The notes below the pieces were generated by a model, which made no database searches, was not told the origin of the DNA, and saw only the letters and a program-made list of their open reading frames with translations. DNA of 64,000 nt from Cavia porcellus (taxonomy: Eukaryota; Chordata; Mammalia; Rodentia; Caviidae), in contig NW_026947486.1 in NCBI RefSeq assembly GCF_034190915.1, positions 21,755,001 through 21,819,000 of the forward strand, written 5' to 3'. Positions 44,150-56,503 of this stretch are shown here, in pieces. Each line of letters begins with the position of its first letter. The first letter of the stretch is position 1. A program made the translations under genes and the position numbers.

Positions 44150-44292
44150 TAATTTAGGGTCTCTCTACCTAGTTCAGGCTCTCCTTGAACTTGTTTTGTA
44201 GCCCAGACTTCCCTCAAAATCGCTTTTGCATCAGTCTCCCAAGTGCTGGGTATTAGGATTAGGGTTAGTGTGTGCCACCAGGCCCAGATTCT
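44150..44292 (-). repeat. B1/Alu-like SINE
   Basis: 'tttgtagcccagacttccct', 'cagtctcccaagtgctgggt', 'gtgtgccaccaggcccag' are the reverse complement of a B1-like unit. It lies beside the 44011-44140 copy in the same orientation, so an old dimer is possible. Confidence 0.7.
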
Positions 44293-44299
44293 GTCAATT

Positions 44300-45118
44300 A
44301 TTAAATACTTATTTTAGTGTTCTTATTTTGTATTATGTCATGCTTTCTGTTCTAGTTTATTTTACAATTTTTGGTAGGACATATCCCTTTTCTTCCATTT
44401 TCTGTTTAAAGTCTTGTATCTCAGATTGGCAACATCTACACAACTACATTCTCTTCTGAAAAACATCCATCCTTAAAGAAACTATTTTTCAACCATTGTC
44501 ACCTGTAGACCAATAAACTAAGATCTCATACTTCACAATCTGTGAATATGATAGCCCAAAAAGAACTCAGATTATAGCTTAGTCAATTACCAAACAGGGA
44601 AAGTGATCATCTTTCAAGTTTCCATTTTGTCTGCCTCTAGACCACATCTCTTCAACACATCATTCTGAATAACAATAGATATCTAAAATCCATGCTCAAT
44701 AAGCCAGCATCCACCCCCAAGGAAGTTCCCACAATTAAGTGACCATTAAAGACAGTAGAAGTATGTAAAAGTGGTCATCTACTGTACTTTATCCTATATA
44801 AATTTGAAATAGATTCTGATAAGTTAAAATGTATATTGTAAGTCCTAGAACAACCACAAAGAAAATAACAGTTTGTTTGGATTTCTGAGCTTGCATTGTT
44901 TTGCTTAACATGATGATCTCCAGCCCTTATATGAGAAATCTAAAATATAAATAAAGAAAAAAAAGAAGCAAGGAAACTGGATGGTAAACACTTCAAAATG
45001 AGAAAGGGACAGAGAAGGGAGAGTATGGTAAAAATATTGAAAATGATCAAGGCATTTTATATTTATGCACACTCCCCCCAAACCATCACTAGACTGTATT
45101 ATTAATATGCATTAATGA
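44300..45118. other. Unassigned sequence
   Basis: No gene or clear repeat recognised. Confidence 0.4.
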
Positions 45119-45400
45119 GAGAAAAAACATTTGAACATTATACAACAACCTGCACAACCACTACACACTTACTAAAATGGCTAACACTGATAATACCAAG
45201 TGCTGACAAGTGTATGGAGCAACAAGAACTCTCATGCGCTGCTGGAAGGAATACAAAATGGTGACACTAGTTTGGCAGTTTCTTGCAAAAATCAAACATA
45301 AAATCCAGCAATAGCAATTCTTAGTATTTACTCAAAATCGTTGAAACCTTACGTCTACACAAAAATCTGTGCACATGTGTTTATACAAGGTTTATTCTTT
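45119..45400 (+). mobile_element. Old L1 3'-end fragment
   Basis: 'tggagcaacaagaactctca', 'gctgctggaaggaatacaaa' and 'tttggcagtttcttgcaaaa' follow the last part of L1 ORF2. Confidence 0.65.
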
Positions 45401-46317
45401 TTTCAGAGCTAGAAAGTTTTTATTTTTAAACAAAAAATATAATTTATTAAGAACTTAATAGGCAGAAGGGATAGAAGCTCATTCAGCCAGCAACTACACA
45501 GGATTCCATATTCAGAGACAAGAGGAAGGGGTATATGTTATGCTAGATGCAGGTATACATGTGGGCTTTGTCAAGAACTATTAACACGTGAGAGGTCAGT
45601 TAACAAACAGTATAGGTATAATCAGAACATCATAAACCCAATGAGCAGCACAAGGGAACTTTGAACATGAACCAGATATTCAAGACAATAAGTCTTCAGG
45701 ACTTCACGGGGTAGAGTTTGGAATGCAAGCCAGAATCATCTGGTGGGCAAGATGGTGGTTATCACTGAGATGCAAAGCTAAAAGTTTCTAAGTTTTCTTT
45801 CATTATATGCATTGATATAATTATTTACAAGGTAAATTTTACTTTGGTGTAAAGATTAAACTGGAATTTATGGATCAAATGCTACATATTTTCTTTCTTA
45901 AATTTATTTGCTAAATATTTTCAATGTTCCAGTGACTTCTGGTTCTTATTTTCTTGGTGTCCATGATGTCCTTATCCTTCTTTGGATTTTCTGCATGGCA
46001 CCTCAAATTATTTTTTGCTGAGAGTCATGATCCAAAGTGTTTCCTTTTAGCTGAATTCTAGCCTTTCTGGATCTCAAACTCACAACTTCTGAATTTTTGG
46101 TTACTGCTTTTTCTTCTTCACAGGGATATCCACTCTTTTCTCTTTTACCTCCTCCGCTGCTATCTGAGGCTAGGAGTTCTTATTCTGTCTTCCAGATTGC
46201 AAGCATATTCTATTTCCCCTGACTTTGTCCTTAGATGTAGGTTTCGCAGCTCCATTGTCTGTATTTTGTTGCTCTGTGTCTTCAGATGTCTTCATGGATT
46301 TCTTAGTTGTCAGTCTT

Positions 46318-46318
<1 letters not shown>
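45401..46318. other. Unassigned; possibly a decayed retrocopy
   Basis: A T-rich start (45410-45450) with an AATAAA complement, and a minus-strand Lys/Ser-rich reading with several stops near 45960-46300, would fit a very old processed pseudogene on the minus strand. I cannot name a parent, so I leave it unassigned. Confidence 0.25.
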
Positions 46319-46361
<43 letters not shown>

Positions 46362-46381
46362 CGTGTGTGTGTGTGTGTGTG
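46319..46381. repeat. (TG)n microsatellite
   Basis: 63 bases of GT repeats with two interruptions (TATG and GCG). The reading frames through it are repeat artefacts. Confidence 0.95.
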
Positions 46382-46674
46382 AAGATTTGTGACTTTGAAA
46401 TGTTAGCAACTAAGTTAAATTTTTAAGAAAATCTGAGGGCAAAATGAAACATGTTTACAGTCCCCAGATGGCTCACAAGCACCCAATTTGTAACTTCTGA
46501 ACTGTAAATACTACCACATCAGAGGAGCTTGCAGTGTGCAAGTTCAGAGATTTGTACATGTACATGTGTTCAGGGTCTTGTATATCTATTACCAAACTGT
46601 GAGAAGAAGAATGTTGATGTGCTCTCTCTGTAATAAGGAGAAGGGTTCATCACAGTGTTTCGCAAGGTTTATTT

Positions 46675-46830
46675 TTTTAAATATTTTTGAGACAGGGTTT
46701 CATTATGCTGTTCAATCTGGCCTTGAACTCGCCTTGTAGCCTTGCACAGTGGTCCTCCTACCTCAGCCTCCTGCATGCTGAGATTATAGGTGTGCACTTC
46801 TAAGTGTGCCTTCACCGTGCCCAACTCTTA
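46675..46830 (-). repeat. B1/Alu-like SINE
   Basis: 'tttgagacagggtttcatta', 'ctggccttgaactcgccttg', 'cctcagcctcctgcatgctg', 'agattataggtgtgcac' are the reverse complement of a B1-type unit. Confidence 0.8.
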
Positions 46831-48234
46831 CAAATTCTAAATACAGGCTCTATACCATTAACTCTGAACATCTGCAAGTCTCCAGATATGAATCTCAGAG
46901 AAGGTAAAATGCTTGTAGTCTTTTTCTAAATTCTGCCCTGCTTCAGGTATCTTGGCTACTAACCCAATTACTATTTCTGAAGGAACTGTTGTTTATTTAA
47001 AACCCAATTAGCAGCACAAGGTAGCAAGTTTGAACATGCAGAAGCTAGAAAAATCACTCAGTCAATGGATTTCTTCTAATCAATAAAGTAAATGCATGCA
47101 CAACAATCTCTGTCTGCTTGGGGCTACTAAACTGAATAAGCACGTGAGAGGAAAACTGGAAGAAGCGAGCAAGCAAGCCAAAAAAAAAAAAAAAAAAAAA
47201 AAAACCCTGCAAACAAGTGCATTAGAGGTAAAACCCTTGCCTCTTCTTCAGTCCTGGGCTCTTGCAGATAACATCTTGCTGCTCTCTCAGCAATCATGTG
47301 GAGTGTGTCAGCTTCAGTTTCCAGACAGTGACTGAGAAGCTTGGGCATTTTCTGCTACTTTGGTCAAAGACCCGTAACTGTTCAACTCTATGATTTCTCT
47401 CCTCATAACAAGGGTACTGGGATTGCCTGGCTAATTACTGTGTCCAGAATTGAATGAGCACACAACCTACGCAACACTCACCTCAAATTTTTCAGAAAAG
47501 ACAAGACAATAGGAAATGAAGAATTAGAAAATATTCTGTAGACAAGCCTGAACACTCAGTACTAGAAGTGTTAGTTTGGAGCTTCACTCTAAAGGGCAAA
47601 TAGTAATCCTTAGTTTTCTAAAGAGCTGACATTCCCTGGTGAGAGAAAAGAAAGTTGGCCTGTTTTTTTATAAAGCCATTGCCCAAGATTGGAAGACTAA
47701 TTAGAATTCACATGTACAAAGCACTTTGCATTAATAAAATTCTTTTATTTTTATTATGCAATCTTCTCAGCAACCCTCTCAAATCAGTGGCCAAAGACAT
47801 CTTCTATTTAGACTTTGTCTTATGAAAGACATTCTAAACTTAGCTTCTTTACATAGCTTATCCATATATTTTTATGCTTAAGACATCACAAAGGAATATG
47901 AAATATTTCCTCTTAAGTTAATATATGTTTGTTTTGAGCTTTTAAAACTTTTAATTTGAGGGAAAATACTTGTCAGAAGAAGGTATTTCTAAGGTTATTA
48001 GGAAAGACAATGTGGAATGGGATTCTATGTGGGAAACTAGTTGGTGGCCCTCTTTACAGACAACTATTTTATAAAATGGGACATACCAATAATCCTTGGC
48101 CCAAAATGCCATATTCCTGTGACAAAATCTGTGATGCAGAAGATAGGAAAAAGTTAGAAAAGGTTAGAGGACTCTTGTACTACTGATCTGTCATACTACC
48201 TACCATCTGATGTTTTCTTTTGTAATGTTTTCTT
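46831..48234. other. Unassigned sequence with an A-run
   Basis: No gene recognised. A 25-base A-run lies at 47180-47204; no SINE head precedes it. Confidence 0.4.
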
Positions 48235-51200
48235 TTTTATTTTATTAGTATATGTTTGCAGTTCATTCACATTACAGTTATCTTGGGTAATAGTAACATG
48301 AACATACTACAGCTTGTCTCTTTTTAAAAATCTTCGTTCTCTTCCTACTTCCTCTGCCCTCCTCCCCCAATTCCCCTATCTCACTTATCATTCTTGTTCA
48401 CATTAATCTTAGCTCATGTTATGACATATAATGTGTATATTAATTGAGACTATTAGGGTCCCGTACATGGCATATCTGTTTTTTCTTATTTCCCTTTGTG
48501 CTCATCCTCAGCCATCATGCTCAATCTATTGGACCACATCCCTATCAAAAGAGATCTGTTCCCCTGTCCTCTTCTATCCATCCTTCATCACTCTCTTTGT
48601 TTTCTCTTTATTACTCTCTTTGCCTCACTCAAGTGAGATACCTTATGGTATTGAGGCTTTCGCGACTGGTGTATATCACTCAATATCGTAGTTTCCAGGT
48701 GCACCCATTATCCTACAAATGTCTCAAATTTGTCATTCTTTATAACTGAATAGTGTTCCATTTTATATAGATACATTTTGTTTATCCAATCATCTGTTTA
48801 TGGGTATACAGGCTACTTCCAGAATCTACCTATTATGAGTTGTGCTGCTATAAACATTGGTATGAATGTATCACTGTAGTATGGTATCTTAAGATCTTTG
48901 GGGAAACTATTACGCAGGGAGATAGCTGAGTCATATGAATTTCTAATTTTAGCTCTTTGAAAACGTTCTATACTGATATCTATAATGGTTGTGCTAGTTT
49001 ACATTCACAAACAATCCAAGAGGTTTTTTTTTTTCTACAGCCACACCAACATTTGGTATTTTTGATTTTCTAATGATTGCCATTATTTTTGGAGTAAGAT
49101 AGAATCTTAGCGTTGTGTTGACATTTCTCTAGTGAGTAGAGATGTAGAACATTTTTTCAAATATTTGTTGACTATTTGTATACCTTCCTCTTTGAAGTGT
49201 CTGTTCATTGCCTTTGTCTATTTCTTTACTGCATCTTTAATCCTTTATATTTTTTGTATATTCTAGGTATTAATCCTCTAAGAAGTAGCTGGCAATTTTT
49301 TTCTCACTCTGTAGGTTTCTTTTTATTCTACTGATTGATCCTTTGCTATGCAGAAGATTTTTAGTCTGATGCAATCCCACAAGTTGATTCTTGCTGTTAT
49401 TTCTTGTGCAATTGAAGTTCTGTTTAGAAAACATTTCATGACATTTAGGACTTCAAGAGTTTAATCTATTTTATCTTCCACAAAGTTTGATGGTTCTGTT
49501 TAGATATTTAATTCATTTAGATTTTAATTTAATATATGGTGAGATTCAATCTTCTGTAAACAGACAACCAGTTTTCCCAATGCCATTCATTGAATAGGTT
49601 ATCTTTCTTCAAATATAAGTTTTTGGCCCCTTTGTCAAATATCAAATAGCTGAATGTGTCTGGGGATATTTCTGTATGCCTAATTCTGTCCCATTGATCC
49701 ATGTATCTGTTTCTATTCCAGCACCATACTTTTTTATCACTATGACTTTGTAGTATAGTTGAAGTCAAGTATAATTGTACCTCCTGCTTTGATTTTGTTG
49801 CTCAAATTGCTTTTGCTATTTTGGGTCTCTTCTGGCTCCATATGAATTTTAGGATTGTTTTCTCTGGATCAGCAAAATATGACATTGGTACTTTGATTGA
49901 GGCTTCTTGAATTTTGGAAATATGGCCATTTTGACAACTTTAGTTCTGCCTGTCCAGAAGCAGGGATCATTTTTCCATTTTGTGATGGCTTCTCCAATTT
50001 CCTTTTTCAGAGTACTATTATTTTTTTGTAGATGTCTTTCATTCTCTTGGTTAGGTTAATTCCTAGAAATTTCATTTTTCTTTAAGTTACTGTGAATGGT
50101 GTTTTTTCTTAATTTCCTTCTCATTGAATTCATTATTGGTGTACACAAATTTTTTTGTGTTGATTTTGTATCCTGCTACACTGCTAAAGTCTGTATCAAT
50201 TCTAAGAGTTTTTTATTGGAGTTGTTTGGGTCTTCTATTACAGTATTATGTCATTTGCAAATAGTGATAATTTGAGTTCTTCCTTTCCTATATGAATTCC
50301 TTTTTTTTTTCTTTTACCTGATGCTCTAGCTAGTATTTCAAGTCCTATGCGGAACACAAGAGATAGTTGTGACATCTTTGTCTTATATCTGATTTTACAG
50401 GGAATGCTTTTTGTTTTACTCTTCTCAATATGATAGTGGCTATTGGTTTGTCATAAATAGCTTTTATTATATTCAGGTATGGTCCTTCTACACCTGCTTC
50501 CTTCAGGGTTTTGTTTATCATGAAGGGATGTTAAATTTTGTTGAAAGCCTTTTCTGCATGTATTGAGATGCTCACATGGTTTTGATATTGCTTCTGTTTA
50601 TGTGATGTATTACATTTATTGATTTATATAAGTTGCCCCATCTTTGCATCATCTCTCTTATGAAATGTACTTGATCATGATGTGTGGTCTTCATGAACGT
50701 GAGCTGTCTTCTATTTGCTAATATCCTGTTGAGAATTTTTGCATTTGTGTTCATTAAGAAGATTGGCCTATAGTTTCCTTTTTTAGAGAGGTCTTCACCT
50801 GGATTTGGGATTAGAGTGATACTGGATTCCATAGATAAATTTAGGAGCTCTGTATTTCTTTCAATTTCTTTGAAGTGCTCAAGTGTTGGTGATATAACAT
50901 CCTGTAATGTTTTGGGAACTAAGTAATAAAGTGCCACAGATCCTGGGCTTTTTATAGTTGCTAGATTTTTTTATTACAGTATCAGTTTCAGAATTTATTA
51001 TTGGGTTCTTAGGCCTATATATGTCTTTATGGGTTCATTTTGATAGTTTTTAGGTGTCTATGAATCTGTCCACTTTTTCAAAATTTGTTAATTTGTTATA
51101 ATATAATTTTTTGAAGTAGTTACTATCTCCTGGATTCTGACAGTGCTATTGTAATTTCATCTTTTTCATTTCTAATTGCATTGATGTGAGTCATTTGTCT

Positions 51201-51565
51201 CTTTTTCTTGGTGAGTCTGGCTAAGGGGTTATCTAACTTATTTATTCTTTCAAATGACCAGCTCTTTGATTCCATTAATTTATTTTGTTACTTTAACTAT
51301 AGTATCAATTTCACTGGTTATCACTCTCATCTTTATAATTTTCCTCCTTAATTTTGGTTTGGGGATGGTTTGTTTTTGTTTCTTAAGTATCTTAAAATTT
51401 CTTATAAGGCTTGAGCTTGCTGTGTTTTCCTAATAAGCATTGATTTTAATGAATTTTCTTCTTTTAATTGCTGTCGTAATGTCCCAGAAGTTTTGGTGAG
51501 TTGTACTGCCATTGTCATTGAATTACACAAATTTTTAAATTTCTTTTTTGGTTTCTTTTGTGACC

Positions 51566-52145
51566 TGTTGGGTCACAAATTCAAAAAGGTCAATTTTGCA
51601 TACTTCTCTAAGGCATAAAATGAAGGCTTAGAATTATTGATACCACTCATTTGAGATTTGCCACTGACTATTTAGGAATGAGCCATCCTCTCCCACCAAG
51701 ACTAAAACTAAAATCACAAAGGAAAAATCCTTCTTAGCATAAGATCACCTATGCCCTCTTCAGTCATCTCAGGATTATACTCCAGGGCAAGATTCTTCTT
51801 GGCATAAGATCATCTACACCCTCTTGAGTCATTTCAAGATTATACTCCAGGTCAAGATACTTCTTAGCATAACATCAACTATGCCCTCTTGAGTAATCCC
51901 AGGATTATATTTGTCCATTGAGTCATAAACCTCTGAGTCTTCTGCCAAATTTGAATTTTTTGTTAGCCCCCCCTGTCTCTGTATACATCCAATAAATAGT
52001 GGTTATTTGTGGTGTCAGAGTTTGGCCCATTTGAAGACATAGACTTCCCAACCACTGACATATTACTAAATTCATCTGTTTTTATTTTATCCTCTCACTG
52101 CACCCTTAACACAGACAATCAGGGCTCTTTTCCTGGTCCCTGATA
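51566..52145 (+). mobile_element. Solo LTR with 65-bp U3 repeats
   Basis: About 580 bases inserted in L1 ORF2 text. Starts TGTTGGGTCAC and ends CCCTGATA (terminal CA not kept); the flanking GTGACC (51560-51565) and GTGTCC (52146-52151) are a 5-of-6 duplication. Three tandem 65-bp units start at 51730, 51795 and 51860 ('cttcttagcataagatca'), in enhancer position. AATAAA lies at 51991-51996, followed by a T/G-rich stretch. L1 text resumes with 'ccactgtttaggattatgtt'. Confidence 0.65.
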
Positions 52146-52968
52146 GTGTCCCACTGTTTAGGATTATGTTTATTTTCCAGGAGCTTTTACCTTTTCCAAA
52201 ATTTTTCTGTTGACTTCTATTTTTATTGCACTATGGTCTAATATTATCAATGGTGTACTTTTGGATTGTTTTGTATTTACTTAAACAGGCTTTCCCTTAA
52301 CTAGCATATAGTGAACTTCTTTATCTATCCTAATCAGTTTTAGCTTGAAGTTTACCATATGTGATATTGAAATTGCTACTCCAAAAGAATCTATTGCTTG
52401 TTTTGGGGGTCCTGGTACATGACATACTGTTTTTTTTCTCTTTTGATTTTTAGTCTGTAAATATCTTTTGTATTAGAGACTTTCTTGAATGCCATAGAGC
52501 ACGGGATTCTGTTTTTTGATCTGGTCTGCTATTCTGCATCTTTTCTTTGGAGAGTTGAGGCTGTTAACATTCAGAGATATTACTGTCATGTATTGATTAT
52601 TTACTATAGATACCTTCTTTATTTATTGGTGAATACTTGCCTTTTCTTTCCCTGACTTTTTTGTTGCTATTTATCCTGTTACCTCATTAGCTTTTCCTGT
52701 GTTTTTAGTTGGGTAAGTTTTGTTACCTCTGTTGAGATTATTCTTAAGTATTTTCTCAAGAGCTAGTTTAGCATGCATATATCTTCTGATCTGGTCTTTT
52801 TCATGGAAATATTTTATTTCTCCATTCATTTTGAAAGATAGATTTGCTGGATAAGTTAATTTGGGTTGGAAGGTATTTGCTTTTAGGATGTGCAGTATTT
52901 CACTCCAAACTCTTCTGGCCTTTTTGGTTTGCATTGAATAGTCTTCTGTGATTCTAACTGGTTTACTT

Positions 52969-53050
52969 GTTTATGTGTGTGCTGGGGATTGAACTCATGA
53001 CCCTGCACTTGCCGGGCAGGTGTTTGTGCCACTGAGCTAAATTCCCAGCC
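52969..53050 (-). repeat. ID-like SINE
   Basis: Reverse complement of the tRNA-Ala-like unit ('gctggggattgaactcatga' to 'ctgagctaaattcccagcc'), diverged from the 33483 copy. TGGTTTACTT flanks it at 52959-52968 and 53055-53064. Confidence 0.75.
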
Positions 53051-53483
53051 TGATTGGTTTACTTTTATATGTGATGTTCCCCTTTCTGATTGTTTTTAAA
53101 ACTGGGTTTTTTTTTGAATATCTGATTATTTAATAAGGATGTACCTTGGTGATTTTTTTGGTTGTCTGTTCTTATTGTTTTATAGCATTCCTTGTATTTT
53201 AAACTATTTCCTTATATTTGGGAAATTTTATTCTAAGATTTTTGAAAACATGTTAGTAAGTCCATCTGTGCTATCTTCTAATTTTTCTGTATTTATCTTT
53301 AGACAAATTTACATTTACCTAAGATAGGTTTTCTTATTGCCATATAGTACTGCTGGATAATCTTTTCTTGTTCTCTTATTAGCTCTTATTAGCTCTTGTT
53401 CTCTTTCTAGCTTCTTTGTGCTCTTCTTTGTAATTGAGTATATTGTCTTTAATATCAGATACTATTTTCACACTGGTCATTTC

Positions 53484-53572
53484 CTTTTTTTTTTCCAGTA
53501 CCAGGGATCAAACTCATGACTGCCTGCTTGCAAGGCAGGCGCTTATGCCGCTGAGCTAAATCCCCAGCCCCT
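53484..53572 (-). repeat. ID-like SINE, intact with TSD
   Basis: T-run, then 'ccagtaccagggatcaaactc' through 'ctgcttgcaaggcaggcgct' to 'ctaaatccccagcccc'. Flanked by ACACTGGTCATTTC at 53470-53483 and 53573-53586, a perfect 14-bp duplication. Confidence 0.9.
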
Positions 53573-53965
53573 ACACTGGTCATTTCTACAGTTTATGAAT
53601 TCTAAATTTTTTAAAGGTAATTTTATTTGACATCTTTTCAAGGATTCTATATCTTTGTTGAATCTGTAGTTCAAATTTCGAACTATTAGCTTGTTCAGTT
53701 TTTTACCCATTTCCCCCAAATTCTTTGACATATTGAGTGAACTTGTTGGAACATTTGGTTCATTTCTTCTTTGAACTAATCTGTTTCTTTCATTCTTTCC
53801 ATGACCATTTAATAGACTTCTATGCCTGGCATTTGTTTTCCTTGCTCTTTGTGACCTCTTGCTCTACCTTGGTAGAGTTGAGATAATTCATGGATCATCT
53901 TTTTCTTTGTTTCCTTACGTTCCTGTGTGTGTATATGGGGGATACATATACAGATGTATATATAC

Positions 53966-54018
53966 AGATGGATATCTATATCTATATCTATATCTATATC
54001 TATATCTATATCTATATC
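53966..54018. repeat. (TATATC)n microsatellite
   Basis: About eight units of the hexamer 'tatatc', preceded by less regular 'gtatata' and 'cagatg' text. Confidence 0.9.
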
Positions 54019-54955
54019 CCTTTTACCCTTCCTTTTCTTTAGGGAGTAGTGCAGGTTGAGGATTGGAGAAGTGAGGAGTGTTTATGACTTGCCCAGAAAG
54101 TTTTAATAAGATGTTACCTCCTCATGATTAATTTTCATGTATACCATGTTATTTACTTTAAGTGATTTCAACTCAGTCTCTATGTTTTGCCAGAAGAATT
54201 AATTCTGATTATGACAGTATCCACAGTTCCAATCTTACACTTCTGTATATTAATTAGTCCCTGCAGATATACTGCCCTGCTTTGTCCATCTTCTATGCAC
54301 ATTATGACAGTTTATTATTTGTGGTTGTTTTGCAATGACTTGGGGGAGGTGGACTGAAGAGAATGGAGGTGGTTGAATGAAAAGTGTTAGACACTAATGA
54401 GGAGGTTTGATGGGGGAATAGTGACTGATGAGAAGTAAAGGTTGATGTGGGGTCTGATTCTATCAGAATACTTTTAGTTGAGTCAAAGGTTAGTATTGAG
54501 AGTCTTCAGAGGATATCTTTGGGGGCAAGGGGAAGATATAGAAGAAAGGAAGTTTACTTTGTGATCGACAAAAGCTATCTTATTGTCAGAATCTGTTGAT
54601 AGGGAGGACAAAACCTTAATAAGATATGGAAGAGTCAAAGGCTTATGATGGGGAAGGTTGAGGATTAACACTAGAGAAGATAGGAGCGACTGTAAGGTAG
54701 CTAAATATGGGAAATTTAAAAATTTAGGAGGAGTTTATGTGTTTGGAGAAAGAACAAAGAAATATGTTAATCATATTTTTTGAGGACTATAATGGTTGAC
54801 ACATTGCGTAAACTCAAGAAGGTCAGAAGTTTAACTAGAAAAGGTCATCAGGGAGTCAGGGTCCTTATTTTGTAATGTCCTTCAGCTATGTAAGAGGAGG
54901 ACCTGCAGATGGTATGAATGTTACACCCACCAGAGGAGAGTAAACTGCATACAAT
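54019..54955. other. Unassigned sequence
   Basis: Purine-rich, no gene recognised. It may include the 5' end of the L1 at 48235-53940. Confidence 0.35.
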
Positions 54956-55362
54956 AAAAGGCAAATAAGAAAGGACTGATTACTGGTTCCTTGGAGGAGC
55001 TCCAGTCTTCACCTTTAGCTTGGATGTCATCTCCTGGCTTCTGATGCATTGTTCAGCTTCTGCCTGGTACTTCAGCTTTCTGGCATAGACTCTTCTGCCT
55101 TCATTGTAAACTCTTCAGTCTTCCATTGTAAATTCTTTAGTGTTCTGTTGCAAACAATCAGTCTCCTGATACACACATGCATGGAGCACTGCAGTGAGCT
55201 CCAGACCTTGGGCTGGACCCTTCAGCCTCCAGTATACAGACACCCTCTCCATGCTTCCTCATCCAACTCTGTGACTACTGTAAGCCAATCTTCTAATTTT
55301 CTATACATTTGTATGTTTTGTGTTACATCTGTTTCTCTAGTAAGCCCTGACTGATACAAGGG
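54956..55362 (+). repeat. Probable MLT1-like LTR
   Basis: 'ctggcttctgatgcattgtt', 'cttcagcctccagtatacag', 'gtaagccaatcttctaattt' and the end 'gtttctctagtaagccctgactgatacaa' follow a MaLR LTR with the '..gtttctctggagaaccctgactaataca' terminus. Confidence 0.6.
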
Positions 55363-56491
55363 TTTAAGGTGAAGAAACTAGATATGGAGCTGAGGCAAAG
55401 GAGAGAACCTAGACACCCATTACACAGAGCCACTAAAAGAACAAATACACAGAAGAAACAATCTAATAAACAGAAGACCATAAAAGAACACAACATAACT
55501 CCACATTACTAAATAAATCAAGAAACATACAAAACTTAAATTATGAAATTTCCAATTAAATATTCCCATGGGACAGTCTATATGTGATTTACATGTAGCT
55601 TCTTTGCTAGAATCTGAGTGCTCACATCACAGTAACTTTCTACTGCAATATTGAAGCTAATTCAGACTTTGAACTTTTTCTGCTAGGTTGCCAGTATTCT
55701 TGTAGCATCTGATCCAGTCTGAGTTCTTGGATTAGGAAATATTGCTTCCCTGTCTCTGGGTGTGATGGTGGAATCAGCAGACAGATTTGCTGACACAAAA
55801 TTGTCCACAGAGTCAGGATTATTCCTAGACAATCTAATCAGCTACAGTACTAACAGGCTAATCCATTACAAGGGTTAGTTGAGAAGCAACATACCAGGAG
55901 ATCCTATTTTGGGTCTCCCTTTAGCCTAGAGAAGAATTTCATGGTTACAGTGAAAGCATCATAACAGCCTGAATATTGACCCACAGGTAATATGCCCTAA
56001 CTGTAATGGCTGTCTTCTCTAATGGTGAGAACATTCAAGAGCAAGTTTATATAATTAGTTATCTAATGCCTGGTGGGTTGGGGACTGGTAATGTGGAGGT
56101 GGAGGAGGCAAAGTTTTTTTAAGTCTTCTACTATGTGCTGTGGTAAGGAGGAACTGAGGAGGGCAAAGGATCCTAATAATGATAAATATATGTCATGTAT
56201 TTAGACAGGGACAACAAAGAAAACTGAGTATAAAATTAGTAGTAAGAAATGGGGGTGTGAAAAGATTCAATGACTGAAAAAGTTAAAGGGAAACAAATGA
56301 AAAAGGGAAGAATAAAGAAAACAGAAGTCAAGAAAGAATAAGAAGCACAACAAAGAAATGAGGTGAAAAGACTGATAAAAGTAAGAGTGTTATAAAGGTA
56401 CAAGGCACAATTCCCTACCCTCTGTAAACTATATTGGAAGAAAATGCAAGAAGAAGAAAAGCACATGTACAAACAGACGTGCCTACAAAAT
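55363..56491. other. Unassigned sequence
   Basis: No gene recognised. A-rich toward 56250-56490, next to the L1 insertion. Confidence 0.4.
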
Positions 56492-56503
56492 AAAATGGGA
56501 AAA

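Larger units (their letters stand above)
48235..53940 (-). mobile_element. Degraded L1 (3' UTR, ORF2, ORF1 remnants)
   Basis: Reverse-oriented L1: the 3' end is near 48235 and ORF2 text runs from about 48700 to 52650, for example the complement of 'FADD' RT text near 50245 and endonuclease text near 51500-52500. ORF1-like text lies at 52671-53860. Frames are broken throughout; the longest readable pieces are 49529-49768, 50572-50937 and 52671-52934. It is interrupted by a solo LTR (51566-52145) and two ID SINEs. The 5' boundary is uncertain. Confidence 0.75.

Noticed and set aside
45830..46318. Processed pseudogene of a Lys/Ser-rich nuclear protein on the minus strand
   Set aside because: Several stops, no identifiable parent and no clear TSD; left as unassigned.
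46170..46409. His/Thr- and Cys/Val-repeat frames
   Set aside because: Translation of the (TG)n microsatellite.
51730..51924. CRISPR-like regular repeats
   Set aside because: Only three direct tandem units without spacers, inside an LTR in mammalian DNA.
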